In this document: piece by piece, positions 53,646 to 61,924 of the stretch
Numbering within the stretch: position 1 is the stretch's first letter
How the letters are laid out: the number at the start of each line of letters is the position of its first letter
NCBI RefSeq assembly: GCF_005938225.1
Contig: NZ_VCPC01000001.1
Span: forward strand, 806,001-870,000
Direction of reading: 5' to 3'
DNA from: Arenibacterium halophilum
Lineage (GTDB): Bacteria; Pseudomonadota; Alphaproteobacteria; Rhodobacterales; Rhodobacteraceae
Length of the DNA: 64,000 bases
The notes under the pieces: model-generated
Databases searched by the model: none
The model's input: the letters and a program-made list of their open reading frames with translations, nothing else
What the model was told of the DNA's origin: nothing
Translations under genes and position numbers: made by a program

Positions 53646-54698
53646 TCAGACCTTCTGGCAGAACTTTTTCCCGTCTTTTTCGATTTCTTCAATCTCGCCC
53701 CGGCGGATCAGCCGGTTGGCGTGCGCCAGCGTTTCGGAGAACGCAAAGCTCATCTGATGCGGATCCAGCGGGCGCGTGAACAGGATAGGCACCAGCTCGG
53801 CCACAGAGTGCGGACGCTCGGCACAGGCTTTGCGAATGCGATCGCAGCGTTCCTCGTGATGCTCTTCCAGTTCCGCGCAGCGTTGGTGCAGGCCAAGAAA
53901 AGGGCGGCGGTGACCGGCCAGCACCAGCGTATCATCCGGGATTTCCGACCCAAGCAGCCGCAAACTGCGCAGGAAATGGCCCAGCGGATCGCCATTCGGC
54001 TCGCCCGCGAAGACGCTGACGTTAGGTGAAATGCGTTCCAGAACCTGATCCGCCGCGAACAACAGCCGGTCGGCTTCGCAGTACAACATGATCTGTTCCG
54101 GTGCATGGCCGTCGCCCGTCAACACGCGAAACTGCCGCTCTCCGATGGTCAGCAGATCGCCCAGCACCAGCCGCAGGTACGTTGTGGGCAGCGGGCTGAC
54201 CAGTTTCAGATATTCGTTGCCCTGAATCGCCACCAAGCCGGCGGCCTCGGATTCCATCCCGTGCGATGAATAGAAATCGAAATACTGGCGCGAGCCGAAA
54301 TCCTGCGGCGCAAGCGAGATCACCCGGCACGTCATGAAAGCCGTCTGGCTGGTCAGCAGTTGCGCGCCGGTGCGGTCGCACAGCCAACCGGCAAGGCCGA
54401 TATGGTCGGGGTGGTGATGGGTGACGATGATCCGCGTGATCTGAAACCCTTTCAACGGGCCGTCAAACAGGGTCTCCCACATCTCTATGGCCTGTTTCGT
54501 CTTGATGCCGGTGTCGATCATCGCCCAGCCGTCGCCGTCGCGCAGCAGGTAGATGTTGACATGGTCCAGCTGGAACGGCAGCGGAATGCGTAACCACAGT
54601 ACACCCTCGGCCACTTCCTGCACGGTGCCATAGTCCGGTGGCGCGTCCAGCGGAAATTGCAAGGTGTCGTGGATCAGGGGATAGGTGGGATTTTGCAT
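53646..54698 (-). CDS. MBL-fold metallo-hydrolase
   Basis: A 350-residue metallo-beta-lactamase-fold enzyme. The metal motif T-H-H-H-P-D-H-I-G occurs near residue 97, with further ligands in G-D-G-H-A-P-E-Q and L-A-G-H-R-R-P-F. A C-terminal helical extension (residues about 270-350) resembles LACTB2/BLACT_WH-type winged-helix tails. Start M-Q-N-P-T-Y-P-L at 54698; upstream in-frame residues are unsupported. Substrate unknown; polyketide/CoA thioester or RNA hydrolysis are both known in relatives. Confidence 0.85.
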   Translation of the reverse strand: MQNPTYPLIHDTLQFPLDAPPDYGTVQEVAEGVLWLRIPLPFQLDHVNIYLLRDGDGWAMIDTGIKTKQAIEMWETLFDGPLKGFQITRIIVTHHHPDHIGLAGWLCDRTGAQLLTSQTAFMTCRVISLAPQDFGSRQYFDFYSSHGMESEAAGLVAIQGNEYLKLVSPLPTTYLRLVLGDLLTIGERQFRVLTGDGHAPEQIMLYCEADRLLFAADQVLERISPNVSVFAGEPNGDPLGHFLRSLRLLGSEIPDDTLVLAGHRRPFLGLHQRCAELEEHHEERCDRIRKACAERPHSVAELVPILFTRPLDPHQMSFAFSETLAHANRLIRRGEIEEIEKDGKKFCQKV

Positions 54699-54822
54699 GT
54701 CGCGCCGTTTCAGCCAGTGGGCGGGCCCCGGGGCCCGTGGTGGCGCGACAATGATCCGGTTCCGCCCGGCGAACAAGCCGGGCGGGGTGTTTCTTTGGTG
54801 CATCAGTGCACCAAACGCTGCG

Positions 54823-55587
54823 TCAGTCGCGCATTTCCGCAAGCAGCGCCTTGGCTCCGCCAATCAGCAGCCCAAGGTCCACCGCTCCGGCGACAAAAGC
54901 ATACCCCCAGCCGCGATAGCGTTTGGCGTCGGCCGCGTTGGTCGCCAGAATACCCGCCGGTTTGCCCACGGCCTGCAGCCGCTGAACCGCCTGTTCCAGC
55001 ACCGCCTGCATCTCGGGGTGGCCCGGGTTGCCAAGGTGGCCGTAGCTGGCCGCCAGATCCGAGGGGCCGATAAATACGCCATCCACGCCGGGCACGGCTG
55101 CGATATCTTCCAACCGGTCCATCGCGGCGCGGGTTTCCACCTGCACCAGGACGGCAATCTGGCTGTCGGCCTGCGCGAAATAATCGCTGGCCTGCCCGTA
55201 CCGGCTGGCGCGGGTTGCGCCGGCCACGCCGCGAATGCCATCGGGGGGATAGCGGGTGGCGGCGACGGCCTCGGCGGCCTCTTCCGGGCTCTGCACGAAG
55301 GGGATCAACAGCGTCTGCGCCCCCATGTCCAACGCCCGTTTAATGAGCACCTTGTCGTTCCACGCAGGTCGCAGGACAGCGCTGGCCGTGCCGGTGGCCG
55401 CCGCCTGCAGCAGCGGCTGCACCTGCGCCAGATCGATCGGGCAATGCTCGGTGTCAAACAGCATCCAATCGAAACCCAGCAGCGATACGGCCTCGGCCGC
55501 GATGGGGCTGGCCAGCGACACCCAAAGCCCGTCCAGCGGCTCTCCTGCAGCCAGACGGCGTTTGAAATCGTTCGCAGGCGTCTTCAT
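54823..55587 (-). CDS. hpaI: 4-Hydroxy-2-oxoheptanedioate aldolase (HpaI/HpcH family)
   Basis: A 254-residue class II pyruvate aldolase. F-D-W-M-L-F-D-T-E-H near residue 40, R-Y-P-P-D-G-I-R-G-V near residue 116 and V-D-G-V-F-I-G-P-S-D-L near residue 167 match HpaI, which cleaves 4-hydroxy-2-oxoheptane-1,7-dioate to pyruvate and succinate semialdehyde in homoprotocatechuate breakdown. The start overlaps the hpaH stop (ATGA). Last gene of the meta-cleavage operon. Confidence 0.92.
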   Translation of the reverse strand: MKTPANDFKRRLAAGEPLDGLWVSLASPIAAEAVSLLGFDWMLFDTEHCPIDLAQVQPLLQAAATGTASAVLRPAWNDKVLIKRALDMGAQTLLIPFVQSPEEAAEAVAATRYPPDGIRGVAGATRASRYGQASDYFAQADSQIAVLVQVETRAAMDRLEDIAAVPGVDGVFIGPSDLAASYGHLGNPGHPEMQAVLEQAVQRLQAVGKPAGILATNAADAKRYRGWGYAFVAGAVDLGLLIGGAKALLAEMRD

Positions 55588-56366
55588 ACGAATTGCACCG
55601 CGACCGAGCCAAGTGGGCCGAAATCGGCGTGCAGGGTATCGCCCTTGGCCGCCCAGACCGGGCGGGTAAAGCTGCCCGACAGCATCATGTGGCCGGGTTC
55701 CAGCACGGTGCCAAAGGGCGCCAGCTTGTTCGCGAGCCAGGCAATCGCCATCGCCGGATGCCCCAGAACGCCACAGGCCAGCCCGGTTTCCTCGATCTGG
55801 CTGTTGCGATAGAAGGCCGCGCCGACCCAGCGCAGATCCACATCCTCGGGGCGCACGGGGCGACCGCCCAGCACGATCCCCGCCGCCGCGCCATTGTCGG
55901 CCACGGTGTCGAAAATCTTGCGCGGCTCGGTCACGCGGGCGTCGATGATTTCGATGCTGGGCACCACCCATTCGGTGGCGCGCATCACGTCGACCAGCCC
56001 GACATTCGGCCCCTTCAGCGGCTCTTTCAGGATGAACGTCAGCTCGGGCTCGACGCGCGGCACGCAGAAATCCTCGAACTTCACCTGCGCGCCGTCCTGC
56101 AGCACCAAATCGTCGAAGAGGTACCCGTAATCGGGCTCGTCGATTTTCGACGAGGCCTGCATCGCCTTCGAGGTCAGGCCGATCTTGTGGCCGACGATCT
56201 TCTGCCCGGCCTTCACCTTGGCCTCGGCCACGGCGCTGGAAATGGCATAGCTGTCGGCAATCTCGATCTCGGGGAACATCTCCGACGGGCGTTTACCCTG
56301 CACCTTTGTGCGATGGCTTTCCAGCAGGCTGTCGACGCAGGTCTGGCGGTCTTTCTCACTCAGCAT
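55584..56366 (-). CDS. hpaH: 2-Oxo-hept-4-ene-1,7-dioate hydratase
   Basis: A 260-residue hydratase of the FAH-like/MhpD family. G-H-K-I-G-L-T-S-K-A-M-Q-A-S-S near residue 60, E-L-I/V-I-D-A-R, R-K-I-F-D-T-V-A-D-N near residue 140 and a late G-S-F-T-R-P-V resemble E. coli HpaH closely. It adds water to 2-oxohept-4-ene-1,7-dioate before the HpaI aldolase step. Nine bases separate it from the dehydrogenase gene upstream. Confidence 0.92.
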   Translation of the reverse strand: MLSEKDRQTCVDSLLESHRTKVQGKRPSEMFPEIEIADSYAISSAVAEAKVKAGQKIVGHKIGLTSKAMQASSKIDEPDYGYLFDDLVLQDGAQVKFEDFCVPRVEPELTFILKEPLKGPNVGLVDVMRATEWVVPSIEIIDARVTEPRKIFDTVADNGAAAGIVLGGRPVRPEDVDLRWVGAAFYRNSQIEETGLACGVLGHPAMAIAWLANKLAPFGTVLEPGHMMLSGSFTRPVWAAKGDTLHADFGPLGSVAVQFV

Positions 56367-56375
56367 AATCTGTCC

Positions 56376-57836
56376 TTACAGTTTGATGCACACGTTGCGC
56401 AGTTCGCTATAGAATTCAAGCGAGTGCACCCCGCCCTCGCGCCCGATCCCGCTGGATTTCGACCCGCCGAAGGGGGTGCGCAGATCGCGCAGGAACCACG
56501 AGTTGACCCAAGTGATGCCCACCTCGATCTGCGCGGCTGCACGATGCGCAGTGCCCAGGTTCGTTGTCCAGATCGACGTGGCAAGGCCATAGGGCGAATT
56601 GTTCGCCAGCGCGATGCCCTCTTCCTCGGTATCGAAGGCGCAGATATGGGTGCAGGGGCCAAAGATTTCGTCGGTGACGACGGCGTGATCCTCGGCCAGC
56701 CCGGTCCAGACCGTAGGCTGCACCCAGTAGCCGTCGGCATAGCCCGGCACCTCGGCCGCGCCGCCTCCAGCCAGGATGGTCGCGCCGCCCGCGCGGGCCT
56801 TGTCGTAATAGCCCAACACCTTGTCACGGTGCTCGGCGGAAATGACCGTGCCCATTGTGGTGGCATCCTCGAACGGGTCGCCCATCACATAGCCCGCCGC
56901 CTTGGCCGCCAGCCCTTCGCAGATCCGGTCATAGATGCCGCGCTGCACATAGAGCCGTTCTGTTCCCAGACAGACCTGCCCGGTATTGGCGAAACAGGCG
57001 CGCCCGATGCCTTCCAGCGTTTTGTCGAGATCGGCATCGTCAAAGATGATGCCCGCATTCTTGCCGCCCAACTCGAGGCTGACGGGGCGCACGCCGTTGG
57101 CGGCGGCCTTCATGATTGCCTCGCCGGTGCGGGTTTCGCCGGTAAAGGTGATGCCGTCGACACCCGGGTGGCTGGTCAGGAATTCGCCCGCTGCGCCGGG
57201 GCCAAAGCCATGCACCACGTTATAGACGCCGCGCGGAATGCCCACCGCGTTCATCACCTCGCCCAGCAGGGTGGCGGTGGCGGGGGTTTCCTCGGACGGT
57301 TTCACGACCACGGTGTTGCCGCAGGCCAGCGCCGGGGCGACCTTCCATGTCATCAGCAACAGCGGCAGATTCCACGGACAGACCACGCCGATCACGCCGC
57401 GCGGGGTGCGCAGCGCATAATTCAACGCGCCGCCGCCATCGGGCGTTGCCATTTCAAAGGTCTCGGTGCCCGAGGTCAGGATCTGGTCGGCAAAGACGTT
57501 GAAATTGGCCGCGCCGCGCGGAATGTCGATATGGCTGGCAATGCTGCGGGGCTTGCCCGTATCGCGGATTTCGGCGGCCAAGAATTCGTCGAATCGCGCG
57601 TTGATGCCATCGGCCAGCTTGCGCAGCAGGGCGACACGTTCCTGCACGCTCATCTTACCCCAGGGGCCTTTCAGGGCGGCGCGCGCGGCACCCACGGCGG
57701 CATCCACATCGGCTTTCCCTGCGGCAGACACCTCGGCGATCACCTCGCCGGTGGTCGGGAAGTGGTCGGCAAACTCTCCGCCCTGCCCGGCCACGAATTC
57801 TCCGTCGATGAAATTCAGTATCTTCTGCACGTTCAT
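56376..57836 (-). CDS. Ring-cleavage semialdehyde dehydrogenase (HpaE/XylG-like ALDH)
   Basis: A 486-residue NAD-dependent aldehyde dehydrogenase. Catalytic glutamate in L-E-L-G-G-K-N-A near residue 253 and cysteine in F-A-N-T-G-Q-V-C near residue 287. The C-terminus V-N-S-W-F-L-R-D-L-R-T-P-F-G-G resembles 2-hydroxymuconic or 2-aminomuconic semialdehyde dehydrogenases (XylG, AmnE) more than E. coli HpaE, so the exact semialdehyde is open. Start at 57836 overlaps the class II aldolase stop (ATGA). Confidence 0.88.
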   Translation of the reverse strand: MNVQKILNFIDGEFVAGQGGEFADHFPTTGEVIAEVSAAGKADVDAAVGAARAALKGPWGKMSVQERVALLRKLADGINARFDEFLAAEIRDTGKPRSIASHIDIPRGAANFNVFADQILTSGTETFEMATPDGGGALNYALRTPRGVIGVVCPWNLPLLLMTWKVAPALACGNTVVVKPSEETPATATLLGEVMNAVGIPRGVYNVVHGFGPGAAGEFLTSHPGVDGITFTGETRTGEAIMKAAANGVRPVSLELGGKNAGIIFDDADLDKTLEGIGRACFANTGQVCLGTERLYVQRGIYDRICEGLAAKAAGYVMGDPFEDATTMGTVISAEHRDKVLGYYDKARAGGATILAGGGAAEVPGYADGYWVQPTVWTGLAEDHAVVTDEIFGPCTHICAFDTEEEGIALANNSPYGLATSIWTTNLGTAHRAAAQIEVGITWVNSWFLRDLRTPFGGSKSSGIGREGGVHSLEFYSELRNVCIKL

Positions 57837-58525
57837 GTCCCTTGCTTGTGGCCCGGCAACTCTGGGTCGCCATGGCTCAGAAAATCCCACATCCGTTCGA
57901 AAATGCGGCCCTGCCGCGTGGCCCGCGCGCGGGCCTCATCCTTAGTCAGCACCGGCGCCGCATCGGCCAACCCCGATGACAGCGCGGCCAGTTCGACGCG
58001 GCACATGTCTTCCAGATACCAGGCCAGCCCGACCGCCTCGGGCAGCGAAGCGCCGGCGACAACCGCGCCATTGCCACGCATCATCACGCCGACACTGTCG
58101 CCCATCGCGTCGATCACCCCAACGGCGCGGGCATCGTCGCGCACCAGTTGGATATCATCCCACAGGCCCACGCGGGGCGCGAAATAGCTGCCGAAGCCAT
58201 GGCGCATCTCAGGCACCCGGCCCAGCGCGGCCAGCGCCATCATGTTCGGCCCCATGAACCGGACAACGCCGCCGGCCTCGGGGCGGCGGGCATAGATCTG
58301 CTGGTGCAGCCGCACCTCGCCCAGCACGCCTTCGGGCAGGTCGCCAGACACCGGCACGCGGGGGCAATCCCCCCCTACAGCCACATGCGCCATCGGCACC
58401 GACGGGCAGACCAGAAAGCTGTCGCCATCCACCCGGGCCGAGCAATGGCCATAGGCATGCACCAGCCCGGCGCGGCCCAGGGCACGCGCGGCGATGCGCA
58501 CGGTGCGGGCAAGATCATCGCTCAT
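57833..58525 (-). CDS. Class II aldolase/adducin-family protein
   Basis: A 230-residue class II aldolase fold. Y-G-H-C-S-A-R near residue 25 is the N-terminal catalytic/metal region, and R-G-N-G-A-V-V near residue 150 the phosphate or anion loop of the family; the usual zinc histidine pair (H-x-H) near residue 92 is not obvious here (V-R-F-M-G-P-N), which may mean altered chemistry. In this cluster it could take the place of the missing HpaG/HpaF decarboxylase-isomerase steps, but that is inference. Start at 58525, four bases after the dioxygenase stop. Confidence 0.75.
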   Translation of the reverse strand: MSDDLARTVRIAARALGRAGLVHAYGHCSARVDGDSFLVCPSVPMAHVAVGGDCPRVPVSGDLPEGVLGEVRLHQQIYARRPEAGGVVRFMGPNMMALAALGRVPEMRHGFGSYFAPRVGLWDDIQLVRDDARAVGVIDAMGDSVGVMMRGNGAVVAGASLPEAVGLAWYLEDMCRVELAALSSGLADAAPVLTKDEARARATRQGRIFERMWDFLSHGDPELPGHKQGT

Positions 58526-58529
58526 GTCC

Positions 58530-59387
58530 TCAATCCTTGAAGGCGGCAATGTTCGGCGCCGATCCCCACTGGCAGAAGCCTTTGGGTTCGAAGTGGAATT
58601 GCCGGTCCCGCCACAGGGGTTCATCGTGGATTTCACAAACCCCGCTGGAGTATTCAAAGGTCATCCCCTCGGGGCCGGTGAAATACAGGAACTCGGCGGA
58701 TGAGGTCGGATGCCGCCCGGGGCCGAAGGTCACGTTGATCTGGTTCTCACGCACGAAGTTGAAGCTGCGCTGGATGTCGTCAGTGCCGCCAACCTGGTGG
58801 TTGATGTGCTGTATGCCCGGCTTGTGGAACGGGAACAGCGCGATCGAATGGTGGATCGTGCCCAGCCGCATCAGGGGCGCATCACCGATCCGGTCCGACA
58901 CGCGCGCGTTGCAGACCTCGGTCCAGAACCGTTCGTCGCGTTCCAGGTTGTCGGAACACAGGCCAACATGGCTGAACCCGGTGATGCCCGCGTCGCGCGT
59001 GCCGTGATAGGCGCGCGCGGTGGTGTCGGGGCGCAACACGAATTCGATCTGGTTGCCCATCGGATCCTTGAAGGCGATGAAGGCCGCGACGTGGCGTTCT
59101 TCGCATTCGGCGCGGGTGCCATAGTGCACACCGTGGCCCAGCCGGTCGAGCGTGTCGCCTGCCTTGCGCAAATCCTGCGCCGAGCCGATTTCGAACGCGG
59201 TTGTCTGATCTTCGGGCGCGCCGTCGAAATAGCACAGCGTGTGCTGGCGCTGGTCGGACTTGAAATAGATCGCGCCCTTGCGCCGCTCGGACACTTCCAG
59301 CCCAAGGATGTTGACGGCGTACCATTCCGCCCCCGCCAGATCGGTGGTGCCAAGGCGGCAATAGACCACATCTTTCAGGTCAATCAT
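58530..59387 (-). CDS. Extradiol dioxygenase, two-module VOC type
   Basis: A 285-residue type I extradiol dioxygenase with two VOC modules (residues about 5-120 and 133-250). The second module has the complete metal set: H140 (in G-F-S-H-V-G), H197 (in H-I-N-H-Q-V) and E245 (in M-T-F-E-Y). It should open a catecholic ring next to the hydroxyls. Start ATG at 59387 overlaps the stop of the following paralogue (ATGA), so the two are made together. Confidence 0.88.
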   Translation of the reverse strand: MIDLKDVVYCRLGTTDLAGAEWYAVNILGLEVSERRKGAIYFKSDQRQHTLCYFDGAPEDQTTAFEIGSAQDLRKAGDTLDRLGHGVHYGTRAECEERHVAAFIAFKDPMGNQIEFVLRPDTTARAYHGTRDAGITGFSHVGLCSDNLERDERFWTEVCNARVSDRIGDAPLMRLGTIHHSIALFPFHKPGIQHINHQVGGTDDIQRSFNFVRENQINVTFGPGRHPTSSAEFLYFTGPEGMTFEYSSGVCEIHDEPLWRDRQFHFEPKGFCQWGSAPNIAAFKD

Positions 59388-60241
59388 CTGTCTTGTCCTC
59401 CCTTGAATTCAGGCTGTTCGGTGGGTGACCCCCAGGCGCAATGGCTCAGCGCTTCGTCCGGAAACTGGCGCGGGCCGTTGGCCGGGGCGGCGTCCATCGG
59501 GGTTGCATAAGAATACAGCATATCGCCCGGCCCCTTCGCCGTGACAAAGGCCGCACCCGATGTCGGCTGACGCCCCGGGCCATGGGCAATGGGCTGTTGG
59601 CGAGCCTGCAGGAAATACCAGTTGCGCATCACGTCATTGGTTTCCGCCACACCCCATGTGGCCCCCAGCAACCCGTCGCGCGGCGAGGGGTAGAGCGCGA
59701 TTCGGTGGTGGCTGTCGTCGATCCGCAGGAACACCGCCTGCCCGGCCCAATCCGACACCTCGGCCCCGATGCCATCGGTCCAGAAGGATTCGTTTGCCTC
59801 GATATCGGTGCAGGCCAGTTGCACGGCCTGAAACCCGGTGATGCCGGTCAGGCGCGTGCCGTGGAAAGGCCAGCCCGAGGTCATCGGGCGCCACACGATT
59901 TCCACCGCGACACCGTTCGGGGCCATTGCGACGATCCCGGCCTTGATCTGGCGCGTGCGGCAGGCGTCATCGGTCAGGGTGTCGGGCGCGAAGCCCGCAG
60001 CCGCCAGCCGTTCGGCCATCGCGTCAAGATCGGCCCGGTGTGCCACTGTCAGCGCCACCCCGGCCCCGTCTGCAGTCGAATAGCACAGCGCGTAGTTGCG
60101 CGCGTCCGAGCGGAAATAGAGCGCGGTCTCGCTGCGATCTTCCAGCTTCAGTCCAAGGATGTCCGAGGCATAGCTGCCCGCCATGTCCAGATCGGCGACC
60201 GGAACCCTGATGTAGCGCACATCGCGAAAACTGACTGTCAT
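59384..60241 (-). CDS. Degenerate two-module VOC dioxygenase paralogue lacking metal ligands
   Basis: A 285-residue paralogue of the adjacent dioxygenase that aligns along its full length (for example G-I-T-G-F near residue 136, H-G-P-G-R-Q-P-T-S near residue 220 versus F-G-P-G-R-H-P-T-S). All three metal ligands of the partner are replaced: H140 by A139, H197 by W196, E245 by S244. It is therefore unlikely to bind iron in the standard site and may be a structural or regulatory subunit. First gene of the operon; start at 60241, divergent from gntR. Confidence 0.82.
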   Translation of the reverse strand: MTVSFRDVRYIRVPVADLDMAGSYASDILGLKLEDRSETALYFRSDARNYALCYSTADGAGVALTVAHRADLDAMAERLAAAGFAPDTLTDDACRTRQIKAGIVAMAPNGVAVEIVWRPMTSGWPFHGTRLTGITGFQAVQLACTDIEANESFWTDGIGAEVSDWAGQAVFLRIDDSHHRIALYPSPRDGLLGATWGVAETNDVMRNWYFLQARQQPIAHGPGRQPTSGAAFVTAKGPGDMLYSYATPMDAAPANGPRQFPDEALSHCAWGSPTEQPEFKGGQDR

Positions 60242-60334
60242 CTTCCCCCCGGGTGGCCCGTTACGGGCGCAAGGCCCGGGCCGTCTTAGCACGGATTGAC
60301 CCTTGCCGCAGACGGCTTGGGCGCTGGCGGTAAG

Positions 60335-60377
60335 AAATATAGATATTCAAATCAAGTCAACCAAAATATCTATATTT
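60335..60377. promoter_or_regulatory. Perfect 13-bp double operator in the gntR/meta-cleavage divergent promoter
   Basis: AAATATAGATATT (60335-60347) and its exact reverse complement AATATCTATATTT (60365-60377), 17 bases apart and 30 bases centre to centre, about three helical turns. Each arm is itself nearly palindromic, so each can be a complete site for a GntR dimer. The AT-rich block is striking in a GC-rich genome and sits 75 bp before gntR and 94 bp before the degenerate dioxygenase gene. Confidence 0.7.
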
Positions 60378-60451
60378 TTAGAGTGAGGTCAAAAATGTGA
60401 AAATTCTGGAATTCGCGGCCATATGCCGCTATGCCGGTGCGACAGGAGAGC

Positions 60452-61141
60452 ATGATGACACTTGTGACCCCAACCAGCCCGCCCGAAGAAAAGACGACGG
60501 CCGAGCGGGCCTATCGCCTGCTGCGCGAAGATATCGTATCGGGTGCGCTGACGCCTGGCCAGAAGCTGAAGATCGAAATGCTGCGGACCCGCTATGACAT
60601 CGGGTCGGGCCCGATCCGCGAGGCGCTGGCGCGGCTGGCCGGCGAATACCTTGTCGAAATCCTGGGTCAGCGCGGTTTTGTCGTGGCCGCCTTCAGCGCC
60701 CGGGACGCGCGCGAAATTGGTGATATGCGCAAGATGGTGGAGGCCGAAGCGCTGGCGCTGTCGATCCCTCTGGGCGATGCCGCGTGGGAGGAAAAGGTGA
60801 TCACCACCTTTCACCGGCTGGAACGGCTGGAAACCACAGAACGGCAAGGGGTCGAGGAAATGGCCCGCTGGGAGGGGCTGAACCAGGCGTTTCACGAGGC
60901 GTTGGTGGCGGCCTGCCCATCGGTCTGGTTGCTGCGGACGCGGGCCAGCATGTTCGCCCATCACGAACGGTTTCGTCGTCTCAGCCGAATTCGCACCGTG
61001 CTGACCCGCGAAATTCACACCGAACACCGCGCGCTGATGACCGCCGCGCTGGACAAGGACGTGGAGACCGCGACCACCATCATCCGCACCCATGTCGAAC
61101 GCACCACCACCGCAGTCGTGGCCGCGATCAAGGCAGGCTGA
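60452..61141 (+). CDS. GntR family regulator (FadR/FCD subgroup)
   Basis: A 229-residue regulator. N-terminal winged helix (residues about 12-80) with T-A-E-R-A-Y-R-L-L-R-E-D-I-V-S-G and G-P-I-R-E-A-L-A-R-L; C-terminal FCD helical ligand domain with typical metal-binding histidines (F-H-E-A-L, H-H-E-R and E-H-R-A-L). It likely controls the divergent aromatic cleavage operon through the double operator. The start at 60452 fits the GGAGAG Shine-Dalgarno better than 60431. Confidence 0.9.
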   Translation: MMTLVTPTSPPEEKTTAERAYRLLREDIVSGALTPGQKLKIEMLRTRYDIGSGPIREALARLAGEYLVEILGQRGFVVAAFSARDAREIGDMRKMVEAEALALSIPLGDAAWEEKVITTFHRLERLETTERQGVEEMARWEGLNQAFHEALVAACPSVWLLRTRASMFAHHERFRRLSRIRTVLTREIHTEHRALMTAALDKDVETATTIIRTHVERTTTAVVAAIKAG

Positions 61142-61254
61142 TCGGCGCCCTGCCCCCCCGGCATCGGGTTGCACATACCGCACGAAACCGCGATTGTCCG
61201 CGCGCGGGCGCCCCGGGGCGCCTTACCCACCAGGTTTTCCAAGAAGGACATCGC

Positions 61255-61608
61255 ATGAGCGACCCCAAGTACATCGAATCCGGCCCCATCATGTCGCAAG
61301 CCGTCACCTATAACGGCACCGCCTATCTGGCAGGCCAGGTCGCCATCGACAGTCGCGAAGCCGATTTCGCCACCCAGGCGGCCGAAATCTTCAAGCGGAT
61401 CGACACCCAGCTGGCCGCCGCCGGGACCGACAAATCGCGCCTGCTGGCCGCGACCGTCTGGATCACCGATCTGGCCAACTTTGCCGCCTTCAACGAAGCC
61501 TGGACCGCCTGGCTGGATGGTAACCCGGCCCCGTCCCGCGCCACCGTGCGCGCCGATCTGGTGCTGCCCGGCCTTCTGCTGGAAATTCAGGTGACCGCCG
61601 CGCTGTAA
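61255..61608 (+). CDS. RidA family protein
   Basis: A 117-residue RidA/YjgF-fold protein with G-Q-V-A-I-D-S, the central helix, P-S-R-A-T-V-R-A-D-L-V-L-P-G and a terminal L-L-E-I-Q-V-T-A. RidA proteins deaminate enamines/imines; the family also contains 2-aminomuconate deaminase of aminophenol pathways. It starts 113 bp after gntR behind AAGAAGGA. Its location next to a ring-cleavage cluster with an AmnE-like dehydrogenase makes an aminomuconate role possible but unproven. Confidence 0.85.
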   Translation: MSDPKYIESGPIMSQAVTYNGTAYLAGQVAIDSREADFATQAAEIFKRIDTQLAAAGTDKSRLLAATVWITDLANFAAFNEAWTAWLDGNPAPSRATVRADLVLPGLLLEIQVTAAL

Positions 61609-61687
61609 AGCGCCCTCGGCCCCGCACGGGGCCGGTTGCCGGGGCTTGCCAGCACAGCTGGCCCCGGCTAGAACCAGCCATGTGATT

Positions 61688-61836
61688 GTGGGAGAACCGG
61701 GCCAGCCCGGTGCCGAAGGAGCAACCGCCCCGGAAACTCTCAGGCTTCAGGACCGCAGTCGCATCTGAACTCTGGAGAGTGGCGCCCCGCGCGCCCGCCG
61801 ACGGGATAACGATCTCAGGCAAACGGACAGAGGGGG
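61688..61836 (+). ncRNA. Tandem glycine riboswitch
   Basis: First aptamer: GGGAGAACCGG, GCCGAAGGAGCAACCGCCCC and AACTCTCAGGC followed by GGACCG and CTCTGGAGAG (to about 61779). Second aptamer: CGCCGACGGGATAACGATCT, CAGGCAAACGGACAGAGGGG (to about 61836). These are the conserved cores of the gcvT element, two in tandem as usual. It lies 90-240 bases upstream of gcvT and should switch on the glycine cleavage operon when glycine is abundant. Confidence 0.93.
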
Positions 61837-61924
61837 TATCGCGCGTATCGGTCGCCACCGGTGCGAAATGCTGATGCCGGATGATTTTCTTGAGAATCAC
61901 ATCGGCCTGATATTTGGATCGGGT

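Noticed and set aside
55593-58187. 864-residue plus-strand frame opposite the hpaH/ALDH/class II aldolase genes
   Set aside because: Histidine/arginine-rich antisense artefact over three well-supported overlapping minus-strand genes.
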